From assembly GCF_001039355.2 (NCBI RefSeq), contig NW_019773848.1, positions 49,635 through 111,634 of the forward strand: a stretch of 62,000 nucleotides of DNA, in the 5' to 3' direction. Source of the stretch: Lingula anatina (Eukaryota; Brachiopoda; Lingulata; Lingulida; Lingulidae). The notes beneath the pieces were generated by a model. The model was not told where the DNA came from, ran no database searches, and saw only the letters and a list, made by a program, of their open reading frames with translations. Below are positions 12,467 through 25,383 of the stretch, piece by piece. The position numbers and the translations under genes were made by a program. The stretch's first letter is position 1; each line of letters begins with the position of its first letter.

Positions 12467-15044
12467 TCATTTTTTAATGGCAAGAGAGTCAGGTGGTGTG
12501 TTATGTTGCATTTCTTCTTCAGTGCTGAAAAAGAAATGTTGGCATTGAAGAATTTCATAAGTATAATTTTTATATAAAAAAAAGAAATGTTACTCCCAAA
12601 CATACAAGGCACATGACAGAGTAAGAAGTGTAGACAAAGCATGGGCAAAGCAAGCATCTGCATTTTCTTAGATATGAAACGATTCAATTTGTTTAAGATA
12701 TGGTCTAAAAAAGGTTCACGTACCATACAATAACATCATACAAGCCATCGTAGCCAAAACGACAGTCAGTTGTATTCCCATTGGACCAACGCACCTTGAA
12801 TATTATAAAAGAACCGCTTAGTATTGTGTCCTCTAAAATGAATTAACTTTTTCATACATAATATAGGTCAAGACATAATATACCACAAAAATATCGAATG
12901 AGCACCAAAGCTGAGATAATTTGAACTGTTTGAACATCAGAACTGAGATAATTTTGTAATAACTGAAATAATTTTGTAATAACTATTCTTACCTTAATTT
13001 TTCCATTTTCGCATACTTTGTAAACGATGCCATGACCACCGGGCCCACCGTCGCTGTTGTCATTTTCAGGCCAGTCTAGACCTTGAAGAAAAGCAATAGT
13101 ATTTTGTTTAATTTAAAGTGCACACCACGTGTTGGTCTGAAGTAAAAAAAAAACGAAAAACAAAGGCGGTAAACTCAACTCTTCAGTTTCTTGCTGTAGA
13201 TAAGGATACAGCCAGACTACACCATAGTTCCACTTTAAATGAGTTCTTAGTGTTGTTTATCATACATGTATAGTGTGAAATATGACTTTTTATTTTTCTT
13301 CATATAGATGCTTAAGTGTCGATTCTGTGCATGAAAAATTAACATCCTCTCTGCATTCCTCTTACGCGACGTTAAAATTATACTCATTAGATATGTGTAA
13401 CCTGTATCATATTTTCAATAAAAAGGGAACTCGTCATAATACCTCTCATAACGTGAACACCGACTGCTATCATTTCATCAGGGGATAATACTCGGGGTTG
13501 CTCCGTGACCATGACGTCATACATACCCGTAGACCCACCGAAACGATACCGAGCTTTGGTATTGTTTTTGTCCCACTGCACAATTACCGTGTCTGAATAT
13601 GAAAACCGAGCATTTACCACTGTTTATTACTAAAACTATTTGTGAAGAAAACGGTATATTACACATGCAGATGCTTTGAAGGAAGTGTGCTGAGTATAGT
13701 GAATGAATAAAAATGAGTAGAACAAATAAATACATTAAAATTTGGATTTATCATAAATGCACACAGACGTTGCATCTTTGTTTGCTTATTTGTCCAGTTG
13801 CTGTCGGCGGTGTTGCTATCGTTGTCGTTATATCATTACCAAAATGTTCACTTACGGTGCCTGCCATATCCTACGATTGTGCCAGGACCGTTATCGTCTT
13901 GGTCATTCCACATCCAATCTGGTCCTCGCTGTACTCGCGTGCCAAGTGGGAGTTGCCTGCGAACCTCTGGATCCCCTTGTGCATCAATATCTGGTTCTCT
14001 TTCTGATTGTGCCTGCTGTTCTTGTAGACCAATGAAGATCTCGTACATCTCGTCCTTAAATATCATGAATGTAGAGCAATGTAACGAACGGGCATAAGTT
14101 GCAGTCTACAATCTTTTGCCTTGGGCTTTAAAGCAGAAAATGATAGTTCAATAAGCTTAGTTGTTGACATATGTGGAAATAATTTAACCTGTCTTTGCTT
14201 ACCAATTCAAAATCTGTCATGTCCTCTTCTGAAAGCTCGTTGCCTTTAGTGGCTTTAAACCAATTCTTGAATTGTTCTTTTTCGGCAATCATACTGTACA
14301 TAGCACCCTTATCTGAAACATCCAATTGCATCTTAAGAAAAATAACGCGCATTTTGCCTTAAGAAATTTTAAATGAAACTGAAGAAAAGAAAAAAGTTTC
14401 AAAGCTGTATTTTGCACTGTCATTGCCTCTATAAATACGATTAAAACTTGCGTTACTTACCTGAAAACGGGGCAGCAAACCTGCACACCTGAACCTGTGG
14501 AGAGAATGAGGGAAATTACATATACAACTAGAAAAGCACTCCGAGAGCGCAGACCTTCGCCAAGGCAGCAATTTTTGATTATTATTGATTATTGATTGAT
14601 TTTTGATCCGGATCACCACCAAAAACTAATCATCTGTTCCTTGGCCCACTTCTGACAGTTCCTGAAAATTTCCATCATTTTTGAGTTATGTTGATGACAG
14701 ACAGACAGAAAGACAGACAGACAAACAAACAAACAGGGGTGAAAACATAACCTCCTTGGCGGAGGTAAAAATTCATTTTATAGTGGCTTTAATAAAAACA
14801 AGACATGCCGACCTCTTTAAAAAATAAAGATTGTAGGGCATGTTCCCAGCTGGTACATGTATTTATCAACTATTAGAAGCTTACCAGTCGCCTGTAGTAA
14901 CCTACTATCTTCTTCATAGCCGAGTTGTCTTCAATGTCGTAATATTTCCCGTTACATGTTTTTGTCACTGGATCTAGGACGCTCTGAAATTATATAGTGA
15001 GCTATATTATCATGCTAACCTCAGGGGTTAAACACGTAAATTTT

Positions 15045-15087
<43 letters not shown>

Positions 15088-18000
15088 CGCGCGTGCGCAC
15101 GAACACACGCATTTACACACAACGTGCGAGCACATGTAAGAGATACTTTCATCATTATCCTTTGAACACCTGGTTTGCTAAATACAAGGACGGTTTGGCT
15201 CCCACACTCTTTTTCTAGATAAATGGTCAGTCGGCTACACTCTTTCTCCCAAAAGTGGAATAGCACACACACACATACAGGCCCACGGATACATGTTTTA
15301 TCTACAAAATGGCAAAAACTGGATTGTATAACAAAAATGAAAACGCCAAACATTAAATTCTTCTTGAAAGCCTGAATACATTTAATATATCTCAAAAATC
15401 ACTTGCTCCTATTAAAACTAGGTCATTCTTTACATATGTGCCGGGAACTTTTTTTACCCTTTCTCTATCTCCACAACCGATGAATGTAATTTTTGCTCTG
15501 TTTCGTGAATAGTCGACGTCAGTGGAGTACAACTGAATCGTTTCCATCAGTTTATAAATGGCCTGCAACACAAAAGTTCATAAATGACATTTGATTTTTT
15601 TTTCTTTTTTTTTTTATTTTTTATTTTTTTTTTTTTTTTTTGTAAATGGTCTCGATTAAAGCCCGTTTTAAGAGTACCACTTCTTTTTTACATACCATCA
15701 CAACAAATCAGCACTTTTACTGAACATGTAGTCACTATTACTTCCCCCACTTTGAATGACACAATATAACAGGTATAAAAGTGAATACCCTAGGTTTAGC
15801 GTGGCGGACATCTTCTGTGCCAAAATCCCTGTCGTCACTGAGTAGACCATCAGTGAACATAATAATGCGTGGGGCAACTTTGAACCCAGACACCACCAGC
15901 TGACCGGCTGCAAACCGCAAACAGATATGCATATTACTTGCTAATTACTATGGTGTTGGCAATCTTTTATAATACTTTTGGTTAATATATTTGTTAAAGC
16001 TAACCATGTGACAGTTATCTAATCAGCCAATAAATATAACAGTTCCCGAGATTTGTATTTAATTATGATTCGCTTAAAGTTTGTTTTTACTCGGAATACA
16101 ATGATCTTTAGATATCCCCATGTGACACTGCAATATTTGGCCTTCTGAAGCAGCGAATGAGTGCAACATGATTCTACTGTGAGAGGTTTTCTAAAAGATA
16201 TAACGAAAAGTCAAAATTACAAGGAAGAGGAAAGTTTTAAAAAATGCCGACTGACAGTGTTTTTGGAGTTCTCTTCGGCATTCCCTAAAGCCTTGCACCA
16301 GCGGCGACATTCCTCCAGTAGTGATGAATTCTGAAAAAGAATAATGCATTGCGTCAAATTATACAACGGTGTTACACATTGTATTAGATATCTAACGGGT
16401 CATAATATTCTATATGACGTGTATGTTTCAACATGTTTGTATAGTTTTTAAAATTACTATGAAGTGGGGCACGTTGCCAGATGGCATAAATGGCAGCGTC
16501 CAGACTGGAATGTCACAATGCATTTGAAAGGGTCACTTACTTATACTGCCTCAGTAGATACTGTAAAACTTAAACAATCATTTTGAAAATCTGTCGTACC
16601 AAATCCCCTCCGCGCCATGTCGTAATCGCAAGTCAGCGGTACCACCACACCGGTGCCGTCTCCTCCACACTGAACAATGGACACGTTTTCCTCAAACCCA
16701 TAATATGTGGCATCGTGCTCCATGCCTAGTAAATACTAGTAATTACTGATATACCAAATATGTCACTAAGATTTAACGAAGTTATATTAATTAACCGAAA
16801 AGGTTTACTTTCTTTTTCAAATGAAGTAACAAGATTTTAGAAATTGTATGTTGTTGCTAGAAGCAGTTGCAGCTCCACCTACATGTACGTTAAATATGTT
16901 TATTCAAATATTTCAAGATGGTACATTAACAAGTGTAACGTTGATGAACTTTCACTGACAAATACGTACGAGCTAATATCTGCAACACCGTGTCCTTAAC
17001 TTTGGGAAAGGCTGTCTTCATCGAGCCAGATGTGTCAATACATATTACCGTGTCCAAGCCTTTGCTGCGTCTTATCTTCTTTTCACCTTCAGAAGAACCA
17101 AAACAATTTGTTAATACAAATACAGCACCTACAAAAATACCGTATTTATAAATTTTGTTAACTCATACTTATCTCTGTAAAAACCGTTAATTGTACAAAA
17201 AGACGAAAATTTAATATATTACCCACCTGGCTCACTGCCCTCCGTATTAGTCTCGGTACTCTCCCCACCTACTGCAGCTTGCTCCGTTTCTGATGCAGCT
17301 GCCACTACGTTGAGGGTAGTATCAGTGGCGCCTTCCTGTTTAGATATTGGTGCAGCTGGCGAGTTCTGATTTCTTTGCTCGATGTCTATATCTTTATTGC
17401 CTTCTTTATACGTGTCCCCAGATTCAGCTTCTTTCCCTTGGAATTGTGTAAAATTCTCTTTATTAAAAATTGCACCGAAATTGTCTCGGACTCCTTGTTC
17501 TCCGGCTTTGGGACCAAGCATATATTCTTCTAAAAGTTGCATCTCCTTTGTGTTTAAATTATTTTGTGGCATGTTGAAATTCTCTCCATGTTTAAGCGGC
17601 GTGTTGAGTTGATTTGTATACAGCACTCCTTCGCCAGATATAGGTCGTATCCCGTCAACTCTCCCTTCTAACTGGGTTAACCGTTCATCTTTTTCTTTAA
17701 TATCTGCTTGAAGCTTCTGCACCTGTTCACGCAGCATCTGCGTCTCGCGTAGCGACGACTCTTCCTCGGCAGGAAGATTTCCTACCCGATCAACTGGACC
17801 AAGACGTGTGCTTCTTGTTTGTTGTTCGTGGGCATCAATTTGAATTTGCATATCTTTCAGACGACTTTGTAAGTGGCCAATGACTTCATTTTTGGCAGTA
17901 ACTTCTGCAGATGTTTCCTCTAATTGCTGTTTTAATGTTTCACAGCTTTTTTCAGAATTTGCAAGTTGCTGTCGGTGATATTCAATTTCACTCAGATTCC

Positions 18001-21000
18001 CTGCACTGGCCAACTGCTTTTCTCGAAGCTCTTGTAGTTCAAGATCTTTCTCGACACGATCAGCAGTTAAGTTCTCCCAATCCCGTTTCATATTGGTGTA
18101 GGAAACAAGCAAATTTGATGAAAGGCCTCGCAGTCGAAGCACCTTCTGCCGAGCCCTAACACTATCGCTTAAGCGGTTCAGAAACATGGTGAAAGTTGGG
18201 ACTGTGTCTTCCCCATACGCTTGCTTATGTAATTTATACAAAATAACAGAAAGACGCTCTTCCGTTTCATTTTCAAAGACAGAGCGTCCAACATACGGAT
18301 GCAGGCAATCATCTGCGGACCTGACTGGAAGGCATTGGCTATCTGAAAAATAAGATTATGAAAAATACAGACAATGAAAAAAGGGCGGCAAGAAACCTTC
18401 GTTATTGGATCACTTTTTCAAATAGAGAATGAGTGGCAGTTTTCAAGGAAAATGATTCTGACCTCATTTTCAATTCTCATCTACTAATGCAAAAATGGTC
18501 AGTAAAGGCCACTTTCACCTTTTTCATTCAAAACAAAACTAAAAAAAAACATTTAAATTGGGTTCTCAACAAATGAGATTCATCACCACCTCTCGCCATG
18601 TTTCGATTTTGTTTTCACAATTATTGAGGTTTTTCAAACTGTGTTTGTTGCATCCTCAACAGGAATGTGAGACCGCCTACATGCAGTTTGAATTGGGAGC
18701 AAAAAAATGCTACATGTAGGTACCCTCTACCAGGACGACTGATAGATTTTTACAGATATTCACAGATATGTCTCTAGCTAGATAGATGGTCATTTTTGGC
18801 TGTAAAAATTTATCAGTCGCCCTGGTAGAGGGTAACATGTAGGTATATTGTCAGCCATTATAAACTAGCCGGGACGCATGGAGTGCGGTATATAATAACA
18901 CTTTACTTTAAGTCATATAATGGCAATTAATCACAAAACATGCGTATAGTATTACAAAAATCGCCTTCTTGGCTTTTTCTTTAAGATACACAATCCATCG
19001 AAATAGTTACCTTCACCGGCTATCGATACTAAGAAATAATCAACTTGCAGCTTCAGTTCCTACCTTGCAACAGCTGTGCTCTTTTCTCAAAATACTGTTC
19101 GGCACTCATTTCTCCCTTGAGCAAGAATTCAAAACCATTCTGTTCCATTATTCTATCCAGTTCCCTAGTCCGCAACGCATTTCTTACTACCTTCAAAAGT
19201 GGCGAAGGCTCTTTGGATTTTGAATTCGTCCAACCCCAGAAATTATCAAGAACATTTATGGCGTCGAATCGCAGCGTACATAAGAGGCAGCCGGACTTGA
19301 TGCTTTCCATCGTGAGGTGTATCAAACTTAGGGCCTCTTGAAGCATCGGTGCCTGTTCCTCTATTATCTGATGTGCTCGCTGCAGACGCTCTCTGTTGAC
19401 ATTATGCCCAGTAATTGACACTATATCCACTTTTAGTTCTGCGGTCACGTAATCTGAAGATGATAAAGTCAAAATTAAAATTCTTATATAAGCGATTAAG
19501 TATAAGCCCGCATCTTAGGATCGAATCTACAGTTATAACGTCACTACTTACAGAGCCACCACAATTTAGGGCAACATAGTCCAATGAATCCAATAGACGC
19601 GTCACTATAAGCAGCGAATTCCATGCATGAAAAATTAAGTATGATCGCTTGATACATATATTACTTACTCGTTTTCTCTTCTAACAGATTGTCAAGCCAC
19701 GGTTTCGTATCTTTCAGCGCCTTTCGAAAGCTCCAAAACGCAGCATCTCCTCTCTTGGGCAGTATGTTCACGAGTAACGTTCTGTTTCTAATTGATGAGA
19801 CAGCTATGTTACTTAACTGTTCAATATCATCTTCTTTCAAAATTCCATCTTCAAACAAATGTGGACAAATCAGATTAAATTCCAGATCATCCTCTAGTGC
19901 TTTGTGGTTCTTTTGTAGGATTCTTTTATGTTTTTCAGTCATTGCAATTGGTCCTACACAAAAATTAAACCACTGATTTAACTTTTATGCATTGTATGTG
20001 TAAGGAAGTAAGAATGAAGAAAAGAGAGAAAATGCCCACTTTAAATTCCTGATCTTAAATAGAAAATTTATTTAATTGCTTTGATACGTTCGAGATGCAA
20101 ATACATATCATCATCGTATATATATACAAACGCTCTTATGCAACATTTATGAACAAAAATGCATAGCTTCAAACTGAGGTGCTCCCGTAAGGTCTAACTT
20201 CTGAGCTTTTGTCATACGCCACTTTCCATCTTTGTTTCCAAGATACTTTTAAGAATTAAAATATCATTTCCATACCTCGCTGGCAAGTTCTGAACAAGTC
20301 CATTCTGAAAAATATTTGTATTTTACTTAACGACTAGCAGCTAAAAAAATCTACCGGGCAACAACATATAAAATGTGCTAGGAAATAAACATTCTTGTTG
20401 GGACCTGGCACACTAACAGACACCTCATGCACATTGTCAAAAAAAAAACTTTCTTAAAAGACTTTTCATTTTTAAGTCAACTAAAGTTGTCCCGTCGTCA
20501 GCTTGCTGGAGCCAAGCGAAACTATTCATTTACTCATGTATTTGACACATTATCATAAAAAAAAAAAAAATGCTTTTTTTGTTTGACTAACTTGGGCTCT
20601 GGATGGCCTCCTCTCTCAATATCTGCACTCATTCGTTGAGGAACCATTCCGAGTCTTTCCTGGTTATCCACTAGAACGGTGTTAGATCTCTCATCAACAG
20701 TTGAATGTATGCCCATGGTTTGGTGGTTCTGGAAGCGTAAGTTCTTTAAATTGAAAATGCGTGTTTCCTTTGCATTTATTTGATTCCAAATACATGGGTG
20801 TCCACCTTTAACAAACTGATGTTAACACATTAAATCATTATGAGAAATAAAAATTGGCCGGCTGATTAGTGAATAATATAATGAACTCGCTCAAAATTGG
20901 TATTTTAATATGACATTAAAGGAATGTTTTAATCGATAAATCCTGGAATGATTTTGTCAATATGTTATAAAATTGTTGTAATAATATTTCAGGAAAAAAA

Positions 21001-21475
21001 ACGAAACCTACGAAAAAATCCTGTGGATGAACATCCGACATTCTTTCATTCAATTCGATTCCTTGGGCTAGCATCGATGGCATTTCCGTGATGGCTTCAC
21101 TATGCCCACTTACTGCCTGGTCAATGCGAGCAAGCATCTTCTCAATATGATTTAACCTCAAGCCATCTTGTTTTTGTAAAAAGGCGTATTCCTGCAGCCG
21201 TTTATCAATGACTGTGATTTTCCCTTGCAAATCGTCAAACCTGACGTTCATTTTAGGTTCAATGGAAGTTACGGCCTGTAGGGTATTTATCTACAACAAG
21301 CAGGAAAATAGCACATTAGCCTTGATAACATACATTCTTAAATAAAACGGGAAGGCAAAAAAAGTATGCTGTCAAACTCTTATCGACTTGTTCTCTTCTA
21401 CTGAACTATGCAGTTTTTGCCTTCTGTGAATGTGATCAAAACATCGTCTCTCCCCCTCTCTCTCTCACACTCTCG

Positions 21476-21516
<41 letters not shown>

Positions 21517-22489
21517 GAGACTGTGTATGTATGCGTATGTGTAGTAATAAACCTGTTGCTGCATCAGTGGAACCGGTCGAGGGTACATCTGCGGCACTAG
21601 GCCATACCCGTGCCTACCGCTGACACCGTATACCGAAGGGGGTGGTCCATGTTGTCCTGGCCATTGCTGTTCAATATAGATACGATTCTGCGTTGTAGGC
21701 TGTCCAGTATGCTGCAAAATGACAAATTGTCCTTGTTACATAACAAAATAAAATGTTTTAAACTGACCATAATTTACCTACATGTAGCAACTGGGATATT
21801 TTGATATGAAACGTCAGAGCACAAATTTCTGCAGCATTTCTATATAATAATGATAATATAGGGAGGAGTCGGTCTTTGGTGTATTAGGTAAGAAAGACGT
21901 TAGAATACGATAGCAACTCCAATTACCTGAACTGCAAAATAAATAAAAATCAATATTATTGTAAAAATACGCAGCAGGACACATGGGGTAAAATGAACAG
22001 TTGAATGCCCGTAGTCAGAGTTGAAAAGATATAAGGCAAATAATCTCCTGCTATGGCCACCAATAGGTCTACCAAGCTTATAGATGATATGCAAGGGAGA
22101 AAATTAATACTAAAATAAAATAAATTAGATACGAGAAGTGCAACTGCAGCCTCGGCTTCTCAATGCGTGCCCTGTAAGACTGTACAAACACGATGTTTAA
22201 AAATTTATTATTCAGATAAAAATGCACCATGTTGAAACTTACCCCAATATCATAAAAACCTTGGTATCTTTGTTGTGGATCTTGTGTTCTGTTTGCATCG
22301 TAATTCAATGATATGTTGGGGTTGGAATTTCCCTCGGTTGGTAACTAGCACATAACAGACATGAAGTTTAGAATGTTATGCAATGAAAAATTATACCACT
22401 GTTCAAGGAGTGATAGATAAATAGCCGTGCCATGGTATGTATTATAAGATCTAAATTAAACAAAAGACGAAATTATAGTAAGCCCTTAC

Positions 22490-22523
<34 letters not shown>

Positions 22524-22901
22524 GAGAGAGATCTTGAATAATGTTCTCCACCTGAACAATATCTGGCAGTACGGTATGCTATATTTAAAATGTAAACTGT
22601 GGATACCAGAAATATGGAGTAGCCTACACTTAAGCCAATTAATAATGGTCAAAAGTACATGTACATCCAGTTCAATTCACTTGAATCAGCATTGTGTGTG
22701 TTTGTATCAAAAGTGAAACTAGGGGTAACTCTCTGGATGAAATCTATAGCTACCCTGGAAGGCTATTCAAGTGAATTTCAAGTTTTATGGCTGCTGTCAT
22801 GCATCAGACAGCACATCATCTCAGTTAAGATCTGAAATACACATCGATTCCTGCCTGAGAAAATGAAAAACCTTTACCTCGTCATTTGTGCGAGTCGCCA
22901 T
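12467..22901 (-). CDS. CARD / coiled-coil / VWA / double MIB-HERC2 protein (22 exons)
   Basis: Exons in transcript order: 22878-22901, 22243-22344, 21553-21711, 21012-21290, 20592-20728, 20276-20304, 19669-19953, 19064-19453, 17227-18342, 16970-17086, 16600-16725, 16256-16330, 15789-15907, 15458-15562, 14885-14983, 14461-14494, 14203-14357, 13856-14054, 13443-13592, 12993-13081, 12724-12794, 12467-12524. All junctions are GT-AG and phases agree; the total of 3918 nt gives 1305 aa. Domains: disordered, Pro/Gln-rich start (1-95); short coiled coil (96-188); CARD (about 248-337, ending LPKRGDAAFWSFRKALKDTK); possible TRADD-N-like module (about 340-468); long coiled coil (about 550-695); acidic linker; VWA (about 851-1040, MIDAS DTSGSM at 858-863 and TDG at 965-967); MIB/HERC2 domains at about 1153-1212 and 1226-1287 (RGPDW and RGLDW). 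No RING or ankyrin repeats. CARDs mediate homotypic death-fold signalling; MIB/HERC2 domains bind partners in ubiquitin ligases. A cytoplasmic scaffold in innate signalling is inference. Confidence 0.8.
14529..14767. repeat. dispersed repeat with CAGA/CAAA tract (RTE-like LINE or SINE tail)
   Basis: It lies in an intron of the CARD-VWA-MIB gene. It has CACTCCGAGAGCGCAGACC, a GATCCGGATCACCACC segment, then (CAGA)n/(CAAA)n and ends CTTGGCGGAGGT. This resembles 3' ends of RTE-type non-LTR elements known from many aquatic invertebrates; the assignment rests on recall. Confidence 0.5.
15047..15084. repeat. (CA)n microsatellite
   Basis: A pure CA/TG run in an intron of the CARD-VWA-MIB gene. Confidence 0.95.
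18712..18843. mobile_element. 114-bp MITE with 9-bp target-site duplication
   Basis: Element 18721-18834 starts TACCCTCTACCAGG and ends with its reverse complement; the inverted arms continue for about 35 bases with few mismatches. The direct repeat ACATGTAGG flanks both sides (18712-18720 and 18835-18843). A 9-bp duplication fits Mutator-like elements. It lies in the intron between the TRADD-N-like exon and the coiled-coil exon of the CARD-VWA-MIB gene. Confidence 0.7.
21480..21512. repeat. (CT)n microsatellite
   Basis: A CT run in the intron just downstream (in transcript sense) of exon 3 of the CARD-VWA-MIB gene. Confidence 0.9.
22490..22531. repeat. (AG)n microsatellite
   Basis: An AG run with one ACAG interruption in intron 1 of the CARD-VWA-MIB gene. 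Confidence 0.9.
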
Positions 22902-25383
22902 CCTTGTTTTTCTGGTAAAATTGTGGGAAATTCCCCGCTTCTAAAAATAATTAAGTGGACTGCTGTAGCAATCCTCTTCGCTCGCACATAACACAATGTT
23001 ACTTTTCGTAGCTATCATTACAATCATATTAAGAAACTGATGAGGGTGAACTTTTTTTTTTTTTTTTTTTTTTGAGGGAGGGTGGGGGGAGTTAAACTGA
23101 GAATAGTTGAGCTGCATTCAATTACCACACCTAAGCTTACGTTCGTATTTTTATAAGTACTATCCTTACGCCCAATTGAAATGTTTTCTCTAGTCCACAT
23201 TACCGGTATTTTATTTCAGATTCAAAGGGTACAAACTATAAGCCCATATATTAATTCAAATTTAAAAAAGGAACAACCATTTCTGAACCCTTCTTATTCA
23301 GAGGGCATTGTGCTTTATTTATTATGAATAAAACGTGATCACAATTCAAACCCAAGCATATGGACCGAAATGCAAAATATAATGTACTCTTGTTAAAACA
23401 GTATACAATTACAGTATACAGCATGAGGAGAACACTGAATATGACTATGACTAGGCACAGTGTTGCATGATGTGCAATTGATCAAGATGAGATCATGAAA
23501 ATGGTTCTGCTTCGGGCACACATGTGACACCCTCCTACAGGTACTACACTGTACCGGTAGTACAAGAAGCCAGAAACTACTGCCTCTTCCCCCAATCAAA
23601 TTTGTCGTGTCAATTAAAAATTATGACACTTACACTGAATTGATATATTCTAAAAAGCAATAATTAAAACAATGTTTGTATTAGCGTTTTTATGCAGTTC
23701 CTGAGAACAAGACGTTTTTTATCACAAAATACATTAAATCACTTTCTAAAAATGTCCACATGGAGTTGGCAGTGAAGTCAAAATATTTCCTAAAATGTTC
23801 CTCACTAGTTTGAATACAATTCTAGTTTTTACATGCCAAATATTTAACAAATAAGCACAAGAGTGCATTCCACATCATGTTTATGTTTATGATTAAATTT
23901 TAACTTATACTTGGTATACAAGTAAAACAACATGCCAGTAGTACAGTAAATAGTTTTAAATTTTGCAGTGGCAGAGTGGCATTTGACACAATCAGCACCC
24001 GCCAATTAGAGTAATTCAAATGTTAACAGTCTTTACATAAGATGTCCATTTCTCTCACAGTACTCAGATATTTTAGGGTCATACTGGTACTAGTACTGTA
24101 TAGGGGTTCAATGCCTTAAACTGACCCATTTTCCTGACCTGGTCCCCTGTCCCTTTTATTTTAACAAGTGTGAAAAACAAATTTAACTCCACTACTAGTG
24201 ATAATATGGCGGGCAGTGATAAGATTTTAACAGGAAAAATAAACCCAGAATATATGAGACTGAAATAAACATTGAACTTTCTTGCCAAACACAACAAACA
24301 TGGCTTAACAGAAACAGGTCAAAGTATTTTAAACTAAAACAATTGAAATACTAAATGCAAAAATAAGTGACAGTGGGAAAACCACAGCAATTACTTGACA
24401 CAAAACTGATGAATGAATACCATTTAACGGCTAAATACCATATGGTTTCTCAACAATTTAAAACCATACACTAGCTATTGGCTATGAATAAATTTCATGT
24501 ATGGGTTTTTTTGTGGCAATCAAAGTACATATGAGACTTAAATACAGTAAAAGTAAACTTGATTCAGTCTATTGCACTTTTTCATGTTAATGTAACTTAC
24601 AAAGTACATATCTGAGATCAAATCTTTCAAGGGACAAATTCTAATAAGGTGCATTGCAATTTACTCCAAAGTGTTGTGCGTCCAATCTCTCTCATTATCT
24701 ACAGTATGAATGCGAGTTTTGCCAAAAGGGAAGCATACTCACAAATTCCATTGGTCCCATAACAATTAGTTATAACTAAGTGATTTTAAAAGTCCTCTTT
24801 TCCTCTGTGGTCAAGTCTGGAAATTAGGGTGGCTTAATGGAAGTGCTACAATAATAAATCACACTTAAATTTCTCTTATACATACATATCATTTTGGTCT
24901 CTAAGATATCGCATTTTATACAATGTGCCTGTACTTGTGCAAACTATGTGACATGGATTCAAATAACATATGGCTTAAATCATGCCACAGCAAATCATAC
25001 TTTAATACTACATCACATAAATAATAAAAGATAAGTAAAATACAGGTTCCTTTTGAAAATGATGAAATGTCTGGAACAAAGACTAATGATTCAAGGCAGT
25101 GACTTAACAGAATCTACACAGTACAATTCTTTTTTCCAGGACCAAAATGGCGTGTGTCACACTTCAGCTCACTAAGGTCACCTATGATGCTCTCGAATGC
25201 TTCATGCATCACGGACAGTTCACTTGCTGAGATCATACCACTGCTGTACTGGATCATCTCATTAAGTCTTTTGACATCTCTCCTGTAATCACTGGCAACT
25301 TCTAGGGTCTTCATTTCTATACTCCTTTTAAGTTGCTAAGTACAGTACAAACTAATCATTCCTCAGCATCCTAGATGTTGACA

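Noticed and set aside
12385-12726. 113-codon minus-strand open frame at the end of the CARD-VWA-MIB gene
   Set aside because: It reads through an intron in another frame; the spliced final exon 12467-12524 keeps phase and ends at its own stop.
23393-23599. Cys-rich minus-strand open frame repeated at 27099-27305
   Set aside because: It falls in the 3' region of PSPH near the likely poly(A) site and recurs only because the whole block is duplicated.
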